64,000 nt of DNA from NCBI RefSeq assembly GCF_041737375.1, contig NZ_JBGSRV010000003.1, positions 152,787 to 216,786 of the forward strand, read 5' to 3'. The DNA is from Vampirovibrio sp041737375 (GTDB lineage Bacteria; Cyanobacteriota; Vampirovibrionia; Vampirovibrionales; Vampirovibrionaceae). The position numbers and the translations under genes are program-made. Below are positions 25,868-34,085 of this stretch, piece by piece. Position 1 is the stretch's first letter; each line of letters begins with the position of its first letter. Under the pieces are notes generated by a model. The model was not told the DNA's origin and did no database searches. It was given only the letters and a program-made list of their open reading frames with translations.

Positions 25868-26618
25868 CGGAATGGATGACTTTGACTGTTTGCAAATAGC
25901 TTTTGAAATCATGATGCTCGATATGGGGGATCTACCTGGATTTCAAGCGGGTGTGAAAATAGAAGAAAACTTTCCCAAAGACCAAACCAAGGCAGAGCAA
26001 GAAAAACGGCTGACGGCGATGCTAAAGGCGCAGAATAAATTGGAATTGTCCCGGTCAGCAAGAAAAACACCTGATGCAGTGTTACAAGATGCTTTGAATC
26101 GCTTAGATAATGAGTTGGGTTTTCCACAAGATCAACAAGGTACGACAGCTTGGGAGATAGTCGGGATTTACCTTAAAAAAAGACGTAAAATGAGTTTGCA
26201 AGAGCAACTGGATGCCCACTTTGAACTCAAAGGTCAAAGACTGGCTTATCGCAATCGAGTGTTGGAGTTCCCCTACTTTGCATCAGATTTTTGGGGATTT
26301 TGCAAACAAAAATATTTACAAAAACAGCCTTTATTTTCCAACCGAGTGGTTATAAGAGAAGAAGAAGCCTATCCTAAAGAACTGTTTACTGAACTCGCTC
26401 CGAAAACATCAAAGGGCGGGTTACAACAGAAAATTGCTTTGTTCTTGTGTACACCAAGAACCATAAATGAAATAGAACAAGAATTTGGCTACAGCAAATC
26501 AGGAGCCTTCCTCAGTAATAAAAATCGAATAAATGACATATGGAATGATAAGAACCTTAACTACAAATTAAAGAAAAACAAAAGTAATGGGAAATGGGAA
26601 ATCATTAAGCTTTGTTAA
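25836..26618 (+). CDS. element protein with C-terminal winged-helix-like domain
   Basis: The 260-residue protein starts MKHYKCYQPLTGMDDF. The first two thirds are helical and charged with no known motif. The last 70 residues (LQQKIALFLCTPRTINEIEQEFG, YSKSGAFLSNKNRINDIW, then a basic strand pair) look like a winged helix. Replication initiators and transcription regulators share this kind of tail. Iteron-like repeats lie 28 bp after its stop, so a role in origin recognition is possible. Its start region is duplicated upstream. Confidence 0.65.
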   Translation: MKHYKCYQPLTGMDDFDCLQIAFEIMMLDMGDLPGFQAGVKIEENFPKDQTKAEQEKRLTAMLKAQNKLELSRSARKTPDAVLQDALNRLDNELGFPQDQQGTTAWEIVGIYLKKRRKMSLQEQLDAHFELKGQRLAYRNRVLEFPYFASDFWGFCKQKYLQKQPLFSNRVVIREEEAYPKELFTELAPKTSKGGLQQKIALFLCTPRTINEIEQEFGYSKSGAFLSNKNRINDIWNDKNLNYKLKKNKSNGKWEIIKLC

Positions 26619-26645
26619 GCTCTTAAAACACCCTGTTCATCTATT

Positions 26646-26676
26646 GCGTACGGGTTTCAGTACGGGATCGCGTACG
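26646..26676. repeat. iteron-like 12-bp phased GTACG repeats
   Basis: GTACG recurs at 26648, 26660 and 26672, exactly 12 bp apart; the first two extend to GTACGGG, and the first and third lie in the palindrome CGTACG. An AT-rich stretch follows. Short phased repeats next to a replication gene set are typical of plasmid origins. Only three units are visible. Confidence 0.55.
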
Positions 26677-26761
26677 TTATATTCTTTTCTCGATCTGGCA
26701 TTATTAAGTTCATCAGGCACCGACAAGCCTAAGCCCCAAAGAACAGGCTATAAGACTACCA

Positions 26762-26787
26762 GTCAGACATAAACGTTTATTACTGAC
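26762..26787. repeat. palindrome ahead of the replication operon
   Basis: ATAAACGTTTAT (26769-26780) is a perfect palindrome, flanked by GTCAG (26762-26766) and CTGAC (26783-26787). GTCAGTAAT-type boxes recur at 25671 and 26839 (direct) and 26779-26787 (inverse). Probably a regulator or initiator site. Confidence 0.5.
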
Positions 26788-26795
26788 TTTTACGT

Positions 26796-26829
26796 CCTGC
26801 CATCGCTCTTTGGTGGCAGGGCTTTTTTT
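26796..26829 (+). terminator. Rho-independent terminator
   Basis: Stem CCTGCCA/TGGCAGG (26796-26802 with 26814-26820), 11-nt loop, followed by a seven-T run. It ends plus-strand transcription after the winged-helix gene, so the nuclease-replication operon needs its own promoter between here and 26861 or some readthrough. Confidence 0.85.
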
Positions 26830-26860
26830 GTGCCTGGAGTCAGTAATAAAGGATCCAATC

Positions 26861-27034
26861 ATGACCCATAAATTTTCACATCCCTTTGTAGAAATTCGCT
26901 TTTACGTCCCTTTGGACTCAGAAGCATGGCAGGACTTTCAAGCCTCAAATGCCTTTGCCACTTTGGCTCAAGCCGGACTGGTGCAAATGCAGGAAGTTAC
27001 GCAACATGTACAGAAAGGGAAAAAACATGCCTAG
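26861..27034 (+). CDS. small hypothetical element protein
   Basis: From the ATG at 26861 (AAAGGA 6-8 nt before) this encodes 57 residues: a beta-like start (FVEIRFYVPLD), a helix around SEAWQDFQASNAFATLAQAG, and a basic tail. It overlaps the nuclease gene by 8 bp, so translation is coupled. It may be an accessory subunit of the nuclease or replication protein; no family recognised. Confidence 0.6.
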   Translation: MTHKFSHPFVEIRFYVPLDSEAWQDFQASNAFATLAQAGLVQMQEVTQHVQKGKKHA

Positions 27035-27671
27035 TACCATCAACGCCATGGCCCCATTGGTTGGTGTCACGCCGAAGGGAAAACACTTAACCCAGGAAGG
27101 CCAAGAGGCTTTTATTTCCACTTACAAAAGCTTTTGCTTCCGGCAATTGCCTCATACGGTTTTACGGCTTGATATGCCAACCTATGAAACCATCAAAGCT
27201 TTATCCAAGCTCAGAATGAAGGACTGGGCCAGTACAACACGCTGGAACCCAGACGCCGAAACCACCGGGTTATTGGGCGAGCTGGCCACCTTCCATTTCT
27301 TTGGATTTTCTCCCGAGCAGGCATTAAAAGACTTCAAGGATGGTTTATCAGGGGATGGAGGGGTTGATTTTCACTGGGCTGGCGAAGCGGTAGACGTGAA
27401 AACCACCCGTGGGCAGGCGTTAAAGTTCCGGTTTAACCGATCTAACAAAGCCAGCCGACGCGCCACTATTATTTTATTTTCACATCTGCAAGAAGAGGCA
27501 GACGGCGTTTTTGTTCAGCTATTGGGTTGGGCCTGGCGGTTCAGGCTTCACCCCTGGATGCGCTCAGATTCACGATCCGACTTTGTGCGGATTGAGACGC
27601 TACGCCGTGAAGGAATCCTTCAGCCAGTAGAAACCCTGAAAGCAATGATAGAGGGTGATTATCATGCGTAA
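27027..27671 (+). CDS. PD-(D/E)XK nuclease-like protein
   Basis: The 214-residue product carries TGLLGELATFHFF followed by GDGGVDFHWAGEAVDVKTTRG. The Glu, the Asp in GGVDF and the VDVK string fit the E-D-(D/E)xK metal site of the restriction-endonuclease-like fold, as in phage and plasmid resolvase- or RecB-like nucleases. It overlaps its neighbours by 8 bp on both sides and lies just upstream of the zinc-finger and replication genes, so it probably cuts or processes DNA in replication, transfer or resolution. A defence or restriction role is an alternative. Confidence 0.65.
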   Translation: MPSTINAMAPLVGVTPKGKHLTQEGQEAFISTYKSFCFRQLPHTVLRLDMPTYETIKALSKLRMKDWASTTRWNPDAETTGLLGELATFHFFGFSPEQALKDFKDGLSGDGGVDFHWAGEAVDVKTTRGQALKFRFNRSNKASRRATIILFSHLQEEADGVFVQLLGWAWRFRLHPWMRSDSRSDFVRIETLRREGILQPVETLKAMIEGDYHA

Positions 27672-27996
27672 GCCTGAAATTGAATGCAGCGCCGAAAGCC
27701 CCTGCCCTATTTGTGGAAACACGCACACTTGCATTTGGTTTGTTGATGCCGCTCAGAAGCCCACTTTAGGCCTACCCAAGAGCATGTACGATGGCTTGCC
27801 GCTGAAAAAAAGCTTCATCAATCCGCCAGCACCACCCGGCTGGTACGCAATTGAATGTTCTAACGTAAAGCACGAAGGCCAAAGAAGATGCGTTATGTTT
27901 GGCAAAGAGGCCGCTGAAGTTTTCCGCTTGATAGACGTGCTTCCCAAGCTGATTCATGCCAACTTCCAGAAACTAACTAACCAGAACCACTGGTAA
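27664..27996 (+). CDS. zinc-finger protein related to the replication protein N-terminus
   Basis: The 110-residue protein (ATG 27664) opens with CPICGNTHTC, then has APPGWYAIECSNVKHEGQRRCVMF. The next gene's protein begins with the same layout (CPICGKLDAC, then SGWHYL), so the two zinc ribbons look like paralogues. Similar ribbons open CHC2-type primases, where they touch template DNA. It lies in an operon between nuclease and replication protein with 8-bp overlap upstream and 8-bp spacing downstream. Likely a DNA-binding helper. Confidence 0.65.
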   Translation: MRKPEIECSAESPCPICGNTHTCIWFVDAAQKPTLGLPKSMYDGLPLKKSFINPPAPPGWYAIECSNVKHEGQRRCVMFGKEAAEVFRLIDVLPKLIHANFQKLTNQNHW

Positions 27997-28004
27997 GTAA
28001 AGCA

Positions 28005-31000
28005 ATGGCCCGATTGATCCATGCTTCCCGGCATCAACCCTGCCCCATTTGCGGAAAGTTAGACGCTTGCCGCCGAACGGAAGATACCAACCCTCTTTAT
28101 TTCTGCCTGCGAGTTCATAGCAGCTTGCAGACCCCTTCCGGCTGGCATTATCTGGGTGATGACAAAAACGGCGTGTTTGGACTATTCAAGCCGGACAACA
28201 AAAAGGAATATCGGCCATGGCAGGTTAAAAATGTACTGCCCCCAAACCAACCAAACCCTGATGCGCCTACAATTGCGGATAAGCTCATTACAAATCGGGC
28301 ATCCGGCTATGAAGGTCTTCTTTCACAGCTCAGCATTGATCCGCTTCATTCCTATTGGGTAAAAAAGAAAGGGCTTCCTGATGCCGCTATTCAGCATTTC
28401 AACTTAAAATCCTACACTATGGCCACCCGGTTGGATGGAATGGCATCTGAGCTACCCGGCATCAGCCCAGGCGAGCCGGAGAAGATGATAGGAAAAGGCG
28501 GTTTGTTGTTGCCTGTCAGAAACTTCAAACAGCAGCTTCTTGGCTTTCAGGTTGTCCCTTCAGGGCGGATTGCACAAGAAAGCCATGGCCGACCCTGGAA
28601 CAAAAGCAAATATATATGGCTCTCCTCTAAAGCAAAGGGAGGTCAAGGGCCATCATTACCAGAACCTTATAACGCCTTGCCCCTTGGTTACTTTCAGCCT
28701 GACACTTTGAATGATCCCAAGACACTCTATCTATCTGAAGGCATATTAAAATCCATGATCATCTGTTACCGGATGGGATGGCATATTTTGGGAACGGCAT
28801 CGGCGGGTCGATTTTGCCCAAAACAATTAGAGGAAACCATCCAATCTGGTGAATTTTCAAGGGTGGTGTTAATTCCAGATGCGGGAATGCTCGACAACGC
28901 CAATATTGCCCGTGCCTATGCCAGTACAGCCAAAGCAGTTCAACAGATAGGCAGGCAACTTGAATGCCTTTGGTGGGAACAGACAACCAAAGCAACCGCC
29001 GACTTTGATGAACTCATTACAGATGGAAAAACGGACAGCTACCGGGTTTTAAGTTTTGACGAGTACTTCCTTAAACAATCCATTGAAACCCAAGAGCAGG
29101 CGGACAGGCTAAAATTTCTTAAAAAGCTGTTTTGGCTCCCCCGAGAAGTGCCTGTTCACCCCAAACCAACGCCCAACACGGCAAACATCCGTGAGGAAAT
29201 GGCAAAAGCCTTTGAAAATATCTTGCTGCAAGGCCGTTCAGGCAAAGGGCTATTACATCTCTTTCAGGATCCAGCCGGTACCGGCAAAACAACCACGTTG
29301 GCCCGAACAGTAAAACAGTTGCATGATGCAGGCCGGTTAAAAGATCGTGTCCTCTTTCTGGTGAGAACCAAAGAACGCATAACGGATCTTGAGCAAATCT
29401 TAGGTGATGCCGCATTCTATGCTTATGGCCGGACAGAATCCCCTGAAAGCAACTTTTACTGCCAAAAACTTGAAGAATATGCCCGAATTGCAAACGCTCG
29501 CTTCAACCCTGGCCAATTTTGCCTGAATTGTCACGATGAATTAGAGTACCTCCGCAAAACCTGCCCTTATAAAGAGCAGCAAAAAGCCGCTAATCATGCC
29601 CGCATTGTGGTTGCCACCAATCATTCCTATATGGGTGAAAGCAGTCGGATTGAAAAGTTTGCAACCATCATCATTGATGAAGACCTGACATCAAGCGGCA
29701 TTACTGAGCAGGTAAGCATTAACCCCGGACGGGATTTTGAGAAAATCCGCAACATAATTCAAAGCAAGCCGGATTTACAGCAGCAGTTCCCGCCAATGCA
29801 TCCCCTTTGGCCTTTGCTGGATCAACTAGAGAGCTTGGCCATGGCCGGTACAGATAGCCCCGAAGAACAGCTTCAAAGCATCTGGGAAAGGCTGGAAGCG
29901 TCAAGCGTCTTTACACTCATCGGACAGTTTATGGCGAATTGGCCAATAAATAACCCAGAGGAAGCATTTCCATTTGAGAATCGCGCCCTCCTGTCTGAAG
30001 GTGGCCCAAGGCGGCTTATGTTTGATCTGATTCGAGCGCTCACCGATGGCAAAGAACGCCTGATTACAAGCAACGGGCGGATTATCTTTGAGCGCCCTTG
30101 CGCCAGTCTGAGCGTTTTGCGGAATAAAAAAGTCATCAGCCTGGATGCCACCCCTTTGGTTTCCCTTTTAGAAAATATATGGTCGCCTGAGAAAATATGC
30201 CGCTACGGCGATCTGAACTATGCGCCCAATGTAGAAGTGACACAGGTAATAGGTCGGGTTTTCTCCCCTGGCAAGCTGTCTACTACTGACACCCAAAAAC
30301 TGCAAACGGTGGTTAAAAGTTTTATCCAGAACTATTCAAAACCCCTGATCATTATGCCCAAAAGCTTGGCACCAAAGTTGACAGAGGAAGACACAAGCAC
30401 CATGCTCCATATTGACCATGAAAATCTGCAAGTTGGCTGGTGGGGGAATCAAACCCGAGGTAGTAACGACTATTTAGATTGTGACATAGCTGTTTTGGTT
30501 GGGAATTATCAAATCAACCCGGAAGCCATGCGCTTAAGGGTCAATGCACTTAGGCAAACCTCAGCCATCCAAGGGAAAATGCGTGAAATATTACAACCCA
30601 TGACCTTGGCTGGCCATGGCTGGCTAATTCCTTACCGTTTCCAATCTTGTGAGCCTGATCCCTTAGTGCAGTTGACCATGCAAGAAGCCCAAGCTGCAGA
30701 ATATGCCCAAGCGATTGGACGATTAAGGGCCATCAACCGAGATAAGCCGGTTCAAGTAGTTATCTTGAACGGCTATGTACTGAAAGGACTGCGAGTGGAT
30801 TCAGTTCTAGAATGGCAAAGCTTGATGCACTCAAACCCGGAACAGAGAAAACGCCCAAACATTGAACAGTTGAACCATGAGAAGAGCGAGCAAGCACTAC
30901 AGACGTTAGCATCATTCCTTGCTAAAAGCCCAAAAGATATCAGTAAGGCTCAAGTAGCAAGGGAAACAGGGCTATCCAGAAACACAATTGCCAAGTACTG

Positions 31001-31025
31001 GAAACAAGCGCAAGCCATTTCTTAA
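28005..31025 (+). CDS. primase/helicase-like replication protein (CyRepA1/DUF3854-like)
   Basis: A 1006-residue multidomain protein. Residues 13-40 hold a zinc ribbon (CPICGKLDAC). Around 240-300 there is a TOPRIM-like module: LYLSEGILKSMIICY with the acidic Glu and VVLIPDAGML with the second acidic site, as in DUF3854. A P-loop ATPase follows: Walker A DPAGTGKTT (about 421) and Walker B IIIDEDLT (about 556). The tail (KAQVARETGLSRNTIAKYWKQA) is an HTH. This order matches cyanobacterial plasmid replication proteins of the CyRepA1 kind as I recall them; D5-like phage primase-helicases are the alternative. It should let the element replicate after excision. Confidence 0.75.
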   Translation: MARLIHASRHQPCPICGKLDACRRTEDTNPLYFCLRVHSSLQTPSGWHYLGDDKNGVFGLFKPDNKKEYRPWQVKNVLPPNQPNPDAPTIADKLITNRASGYEGLLSQLSIDPLHSYWVKKKGLPDAAIQHFNLKSYTMATRLDGMASELPGISPGEPEKMIGKGGLLLPVRNFKQQLLGFQVVPSGRIAQESHGRPWNKSKYIWLSSKAKGGQGPSLPEPYNALPLGYFQPDTLNDPKTLYLSEGILKSMIICYRMGWHILGTASAGRFCPKQLEETIQSGEFSRVVLIPDAGMLDNANIARAYASTAKAVQQIGRQLECLWWEQTTKATADFDELITDGKTDSYRVLSFDEYFLKQSIETQEQADRLKFLKKLFWLPREVPVHPKPTPNTANIREEMAKAFENILLQGRSGKGLLHLFQDPAGTGKTTTLARTVKQLHDAGRLKDRVLFLVRTKERITDLEQILGDAAFYAYGRTESPESNFYCQKLEEYARIANARFNPGQFCLNCHDELEYLRKTCPYKEQQKAANHARIVVATNHSYMGESSRIEKFATIIIDEDLTSSGITEQVSINPGRDFEKIRNIIQSKPDLQQQFPPMHPLWPLLDQLESLAMAGTDSPEEQLQSIWERLEASSVFTLIGQFMANWPINNPEEAFPFENRALLSEGGPRRLMFDLIRALTDGKERLITSNGRIIFERPCASLSVLRNKKVISLDATPLVSLLENIWSPEKICRYGDLNYAPNVEVTQVIGRVFSPGKLSTTDTQKLQTVVKSFIQNYSKPLIIMPKSLAPKLTEEDTSTMLHIDHENLQVGWWGNQTRGSNDYLDCDIAVLVGNYQINPEAMRLRVNALRQTSAIQGKMREILQPMTLAGHGWLIPYRFQSCEPDPLVQLTMQEAQAAEYAQAIGRLRAINRDKPVQVVILNGYVLKGLRVDSVLEWQSLMHSNPEQRKRPNIEQLNHEKSEQALQTLASFLAKSPKDISKAQVARETGLSRNTIAKYWKQAQAIS

Positions 31026-31053
31026 GGAAAGAGTTCAAACCTTTCAGCATTGA

Positions 31054-32175
31054 TCAATCCCAATTTTTCATGGCGTCAATAACCTCTTGTTCAGCCGTCA
31101 TGCAATAGTTTCGGGTGATTTTAATATCTGAATGCCCACAAGCCATCTGCAACATCACCAAAGATCGCCCTTTATTGGCGTTCAAGGTCACAAAGGCACG
31201 TCTCAGAGCATGAGGGCTAACCTTAACACCGACGGAACGCCCTATTCTCTCCAAACGCTGATAAAGCCCACTTCGAGTCATTGCCTTACCGTGTTTATCC
31301 CGCAAAATAAATGGCTTTAGGCTTAAATTGGCATCTCTCAAATGGTCTAAAAGAGCATCAGCAAGTGTTTTGGTTAAGCCTACACGCCGTGTCTTCCCTC
31401 CCTTACCCAGGCGAACAGTTAACGAATCTTTCAGAAAGTCGATATCCGACCATAGCAAAGCGCTTGCTTCCGAAGCTCTCAGCCCGGTGTGTGATAACAA
31501 AAGAACGATTAAACGCTCTTGAGTGGTTTGGCATTCAGCCAAAAGCTTTCCCAAGCTCTCCTCATCCACTGTAAAACGTTTTGGGGGCAAGTGTCGCTTG
31601 GGATAGAGCGGCTTTACCTCTTCCTGAAAATGGTCATCCAAGCACCCTTCCCTGCGAAGGAAGTTCCCTAAACAAAGAATCGACTTATAGTAATGCTCCC
31701 GTTTGGCAAACTGTACAGCCGGAATAGCCATTAGCTCTTTTTTCAGGTGGTTTGCCCTGACTTCGCTATATTTTGAGAAGTAAAGACCTACATAATGGCA
31801 GTAATCTTGAATGGTTCGCTCACTATAGACCCTACCGTTCAATGTTCCTTTGGCCATGGCGTTTACCCAAGCCGGAAGCATCCCGATATGGCTTTTCTGT
31901 TGAGCTTTTTTCTTTTGCTTAACGGCGGAAGCTTCCAAAGTGGCAATCATTTCCACCGCTTGAGGACTGATAAGCCAAGTGGTTTTATTGCCATAAGGCT
32001 TTGCAATGGCTGGAAGCTTGCCAGACTCGCACCATCGCTTAATGGTCATATCTGAAATCCTCAACTGATGAGCGGCTTCCTTAACTGATAAAAAGCCATG
32101 GCCAGCTTGCCGCTTTGTTGAAAAATGTTGAACTTTTGTTGAACTTTCATTAATTGTGTTGGACTTTTGCCCCAA
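31054..32175 (-). CDS. tyrosine recombinase (integrase) with N-terminal excisionase-like HTH
   Basis: The protein has an AlpA/Xis-type HTH first (FLSVKEAAHQLRISDMTIKRW), a core-binding domain, then the catalytic domain with HTGLRASEASALLW (Arg), GKGGKTRRVGL (Lys), SPHALRRAFVT (His-x-x-Arg), and GHSDIKITRNYC (His, nucleophile Tyr). The frame stays open into the tRNA gene up to 32319, but residues there are just a translated tRNA; the first in-frame candidates outside are the TTG at 32175, used here, with low certainty. The gene lies directly behind the intact tRNA and in the same direction, so tRNA readthrough could express it in the integrated state. Confidence 0.92.
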   Translation of the reverse strand: MGQKSNTINESSTKVQHFSTKRQAGHGFLSVKEAAHQLRISDMTIKRWCESGKLPAIAKPYGNKTTWLISPQAVEMIATLEASAVKQKKKAQQKSHIGMLPAWVNAMAKGTLNGRVYSERTIQDYCHYVGLYFSKYSEVRANHLKKELMAIPAVQFAKREHYYKSILCLGNFLRREGCLDDHFQEEVKPLYPKRHLPPKRFTVDEESLGKLLAECQTTQERLIVLLLSHTGLRASEASALLWSDIDFLKDSLTVRLGKGGKTRRVGLTKTLADALLDHLRDANLSLKPFILRDKHGKAMTRSGLYQRLERIGRSVGVKVSPHALRRAFVTLNANKGRSLVMLQMACGHSDIKITRNYCMTAEQEVIDAMKNWD

Positions 32176-32261
32176 ATTTTGAGAATGCTCACAAACTAAA
32201 ACAGCCCCTAGATTCGGTTGAATCTCTTGGGACTGTAAGTGTTTATCCAGAAGTGGGGTTT

Positions 32262-32328
32262 TGGAGGCGACAGGAATTGAACCCGCGACATCCTGCGTGC
32301 AAAGCAGGCGCTCTACCAACTGAGCTAC
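32262..32328. repeat. right attachment repeat (att core copy)
   Basis: Exact copy of 23099-23165. It is part of the intact tRNA-Ala gene; recombination between the two would restore one tRNA and release a 9163-bp circle. Confidence 0.95.
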
Positions 32329-32334
32329 GCCCCC
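32262..32334 (-). tRNA. tRNA-Ala (anticodon UGC)
   Basis: A complete 73-nt tRNA: 5' acceptor GGGGGCG pairs with CGCCTCC (one G-U), D arm GCTC-AGTTGGTA-GAGC, anticodon arm CCTGC-TTTGCAC-GCAGG with TGC, T arm with GTTCAATTC, discriminator A. CCA is not encoded. It is the integration target, with the element attached at its 3' side. Confidence 0.97.
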
Positions 32335-32457
32335 AAGGCGATTTGTAATTTATAGCATACCCGACACTGGACTGGCAAAGGTTTTTTAAGGAAATAACTC
32401 GTTTTTAACGGGTAAGGGCCTTTTATTCCAAGCATCGGCCACCTGCGGCCCTAAAAA

Positions 32458-32991
32458 CTAATTGCTTAAAATCGCTTGCCGCAAGGATTCCACCATGGCC
32501 GGAGTGGGTTGAGCGCTCTTCTTCCAAAGCACTTGCCCGGTGGGCCCCAGCAAAACAAATGAATATTCCTCTTTCTGCAACCCCAAAGCGGTCTTCAACT
32601 GCTTTGTATCAGCGTAAAAAGGATAAACACGGCTCATTAACATTTTATTACTAACCGTTTTTCGCATAAACGCTTCTATGGAACCGTTCAACGCTTTATA
32701 ACGAGGCTCAATCACCGCGATTTCCACAATTTGAAGATTGCTGGACTGGGTTCGCAAACCATCAAACATCAGCAAGCCCTTTTCCAGCGTTGGCTGATGG
32801 CGGGGGTGAAACCCCATGGCAATCACGGTATTTTTGCCCAATAAGGCATTGGGGAAAGCGAACTTGCCAGCGCCGCTTAAACTCACCAACTCCCCTTTGG
32901 GCAACACGGCAGCCAGCCCCACACCCCAGGTACAAGTTGAAAAAGTAAGCAAAACAGCTAGAATAAGGGGAATGATTCTCAATGGTTTCAT
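32458..32991 (-). CDS. exported thioredoxin-like protein
   Basis: The 177-residue protein has a signal peptide (IIPLILAVLLTFSTCTWGVGLA). The rest has the strand-helix order of thioredoxin-like folds: NTVIAMGFHPRHQPTLEKGLLMFDGL, LQIVEIAVIEP, SRVYPFYADTKQLKTALGL, and the end EYSFVLLGPTGQVLWKKSAQ. No CxxC motif is present, so redox activity is doubtful. It resembles uncharacterised exported thioredoxin-fold proteins (DUF4174-like). Single gene, opposite to the lipid operon. Confidence 0.6.
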   Translation of the reverse strand: MKPLRIIPLILAVLLTFSTCTWGVGLAAVLPKGELVSLSGAGKFAFPNALLGKNTVIAMGFHPRHQPTLEKGLLMFDGLRTQSSNLQIVEIAVIEPRYKALNGSIEAFMRKTVSNKMLMSRVYPFYADTKQLKTALGLQKEEYSFVLLGPTGQVLWKKSAQPTPAMVESLRQAILSN

Positions 32992-33128
32992 AAGGTAGCC
33001 AGAGGCCTTTCCAGTTATCCAACACGAAGCTCAGAATCACAATTATAAACGCGGATCTGGCCACGTCTCTACATTGACATCAGAATAGCTTCAGTTACAC
33101 TAATTTTTATGTACCAATCGGTATATTT

Positions 33129-34085
33129 ATGAGCACTAACCCCAATATAGTCAATACCCATTCCGCCATTCACTCAAACAACCCTGAACCCATTTACGCC
33201 AACCAATCCGAATGGTCCCGATGGATTCCGTTTGCTTTTTTACATGTGGGCGGGTTGGCCGCCTTCTGGTGTGGCTGGTCGCCGACTGCCGTTTTAATTG
33301 CGGTGGCCCTGTACTGGGTTCGCATGTTTGCCATTACCGCTTTCTATCATCGCTATTTTTCGCACCGCAGCTTTCAAACAGGCCGGGTGCAACAGTTTAT
33401 ATTTGCGGTTTGGGCCATGACCTCCGTGCAACGAGGCCCCTTGTGGTGGGCCTCGCATCATCGCAGGCACCACCGATTGGCCGACAAGCCCGGCGATCCT
33501 CACTCCCCGGTAACCGAAACCCTGCTGCAATCCCATATCGGCTGGATGACCGTGCCCGAGAATCTGGAAACCGATTACACCGTGATTAAAGATCTCACCC
33601 GCTTTCCAGAACTGGTTTTTTTAAACAAATTTGACTGGGTGGTACCGGCCTGCTACGCCATGGCCCTGTATGCACTGGGTTACACACTGGAGCAAATCGC
33701 CCCGTCTCTGGGAACCAATGGGTTTCAGATCCTCATTTGGGGATTCTTTATCAGTACAGTGGTTCTGTTTCATGGCACCTGCACCATCAATTCACTGGCC
33801 CACCTGTTTGGCAGCCGCCGCTACGCCACCGCCGATGATAGCCGGAACAACCTTTGGCTGGCCTTAATTACTCTGGGCGAAGGCTGGCACAACAACCACC
33901 ATAAGTTCCAGAATACGGTGCGCCAAGGCTTTTACTGGTGGGAAATTGATATCACCTATTATGTTTTGCGGTTGATGGCAGGGCTGGGCATTATTCACAA
34001 TCTCAATCCCGTGCCGGTGGAAGCCTACCAAACGGCTCCCACCTCTGCCCACCCCTCTGATACCAACGCCGGGGCAGGCCGATGA
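33129..34085 (+). CDS. fatty acid desaturase (delta-9 acyl type)
   Basis: The 318-residue membrane protein has the three His boxes of acyl desaturases: HRYFSHR (about 74-80), HRRHH (about 111-115) and HNNHH (about 254-258), with hydrophobic pairs between them. It would insert a double bond in membrane acyl chains with a diiron centre and O2. The stop overlaps the FAD oxidoreductase start by 4 bp. Unsaturated acyl chains are the substrate of the cyclopropane-type methyltransferases encoded downstream, so the gene provides their substrate. Confidence 0.93.
   Translation: MSTNPNIVNTHSAIHSNNPEPIYANQSEWSRWIPFAFLHVGGLAAFWCGWSPTAVLIAVALYWVRMFAITAFYHRYFSHRSFQTGRVQQFIFAVWAMTSVQRGPLWWASHHRRHHRLADKPGDPHSPVTETLLQSHIGWMTVPENLETDYTVIKDLTRFPELVFLNKFDWVVPACYAMALYALGYTLEQIAPSLGTNGFQILIWGFFISTVVLFHGTCTINSLAHLFGSRRYATADDSRNNLWLALITLGEGWHNNHHKFQNTVRQGFYWWEIDITYYVLRLMAGLGIIHNLNPVPVEAYQTAPTSAHPSDTNAGAGR

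Larger units (their letters stand above)
23099..32328. mobile_element. 9.16-kb integrative element in tRNA-Ala(UGC)
   Basis: Two identical 67-bp copies of the 3' part of a tRNA-Ala gene (23099-23165 and 32262-32328) bound this region, 9163 bp apart. The intact tRNA stands at the right end beside a tyrosine recombinase gene; the left copy has a wrong 5' acceptor strand and is non-functional. Inside are an HTH gene near the left end, two small minus-strand genes, an RHH-like regulator, a winged-helix protein, and an operon of nuclease, zinc-finger and large replication protein. No structural phage gene, relaxase or type IV secretion gene is visible. It looks like an integrating plasmid or satellite. 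Confidence 0.93.

Noticed and set aside
26587..26772. 61-codon frame over the iteron region
   Set aside because: Overlaps the repeats and the end of the winged-helix gene in another frame; no ribosome site.
23600..32000. Search for CRISPR array or toxin-antitoxin pair in the element
   Set aside because: No regularly spaced identical repeats of 20-40 bp with unique spacers; small genes cannot be assigned to a known toxin or antitoxin family.
32176..32319. N-terminal extension of the integrase into the tRNA gene
   Set aside because: The residues at the start are a translation of tRNA sequence; this is a usual artefact when an integrase gene borders a tRNA attachment site.
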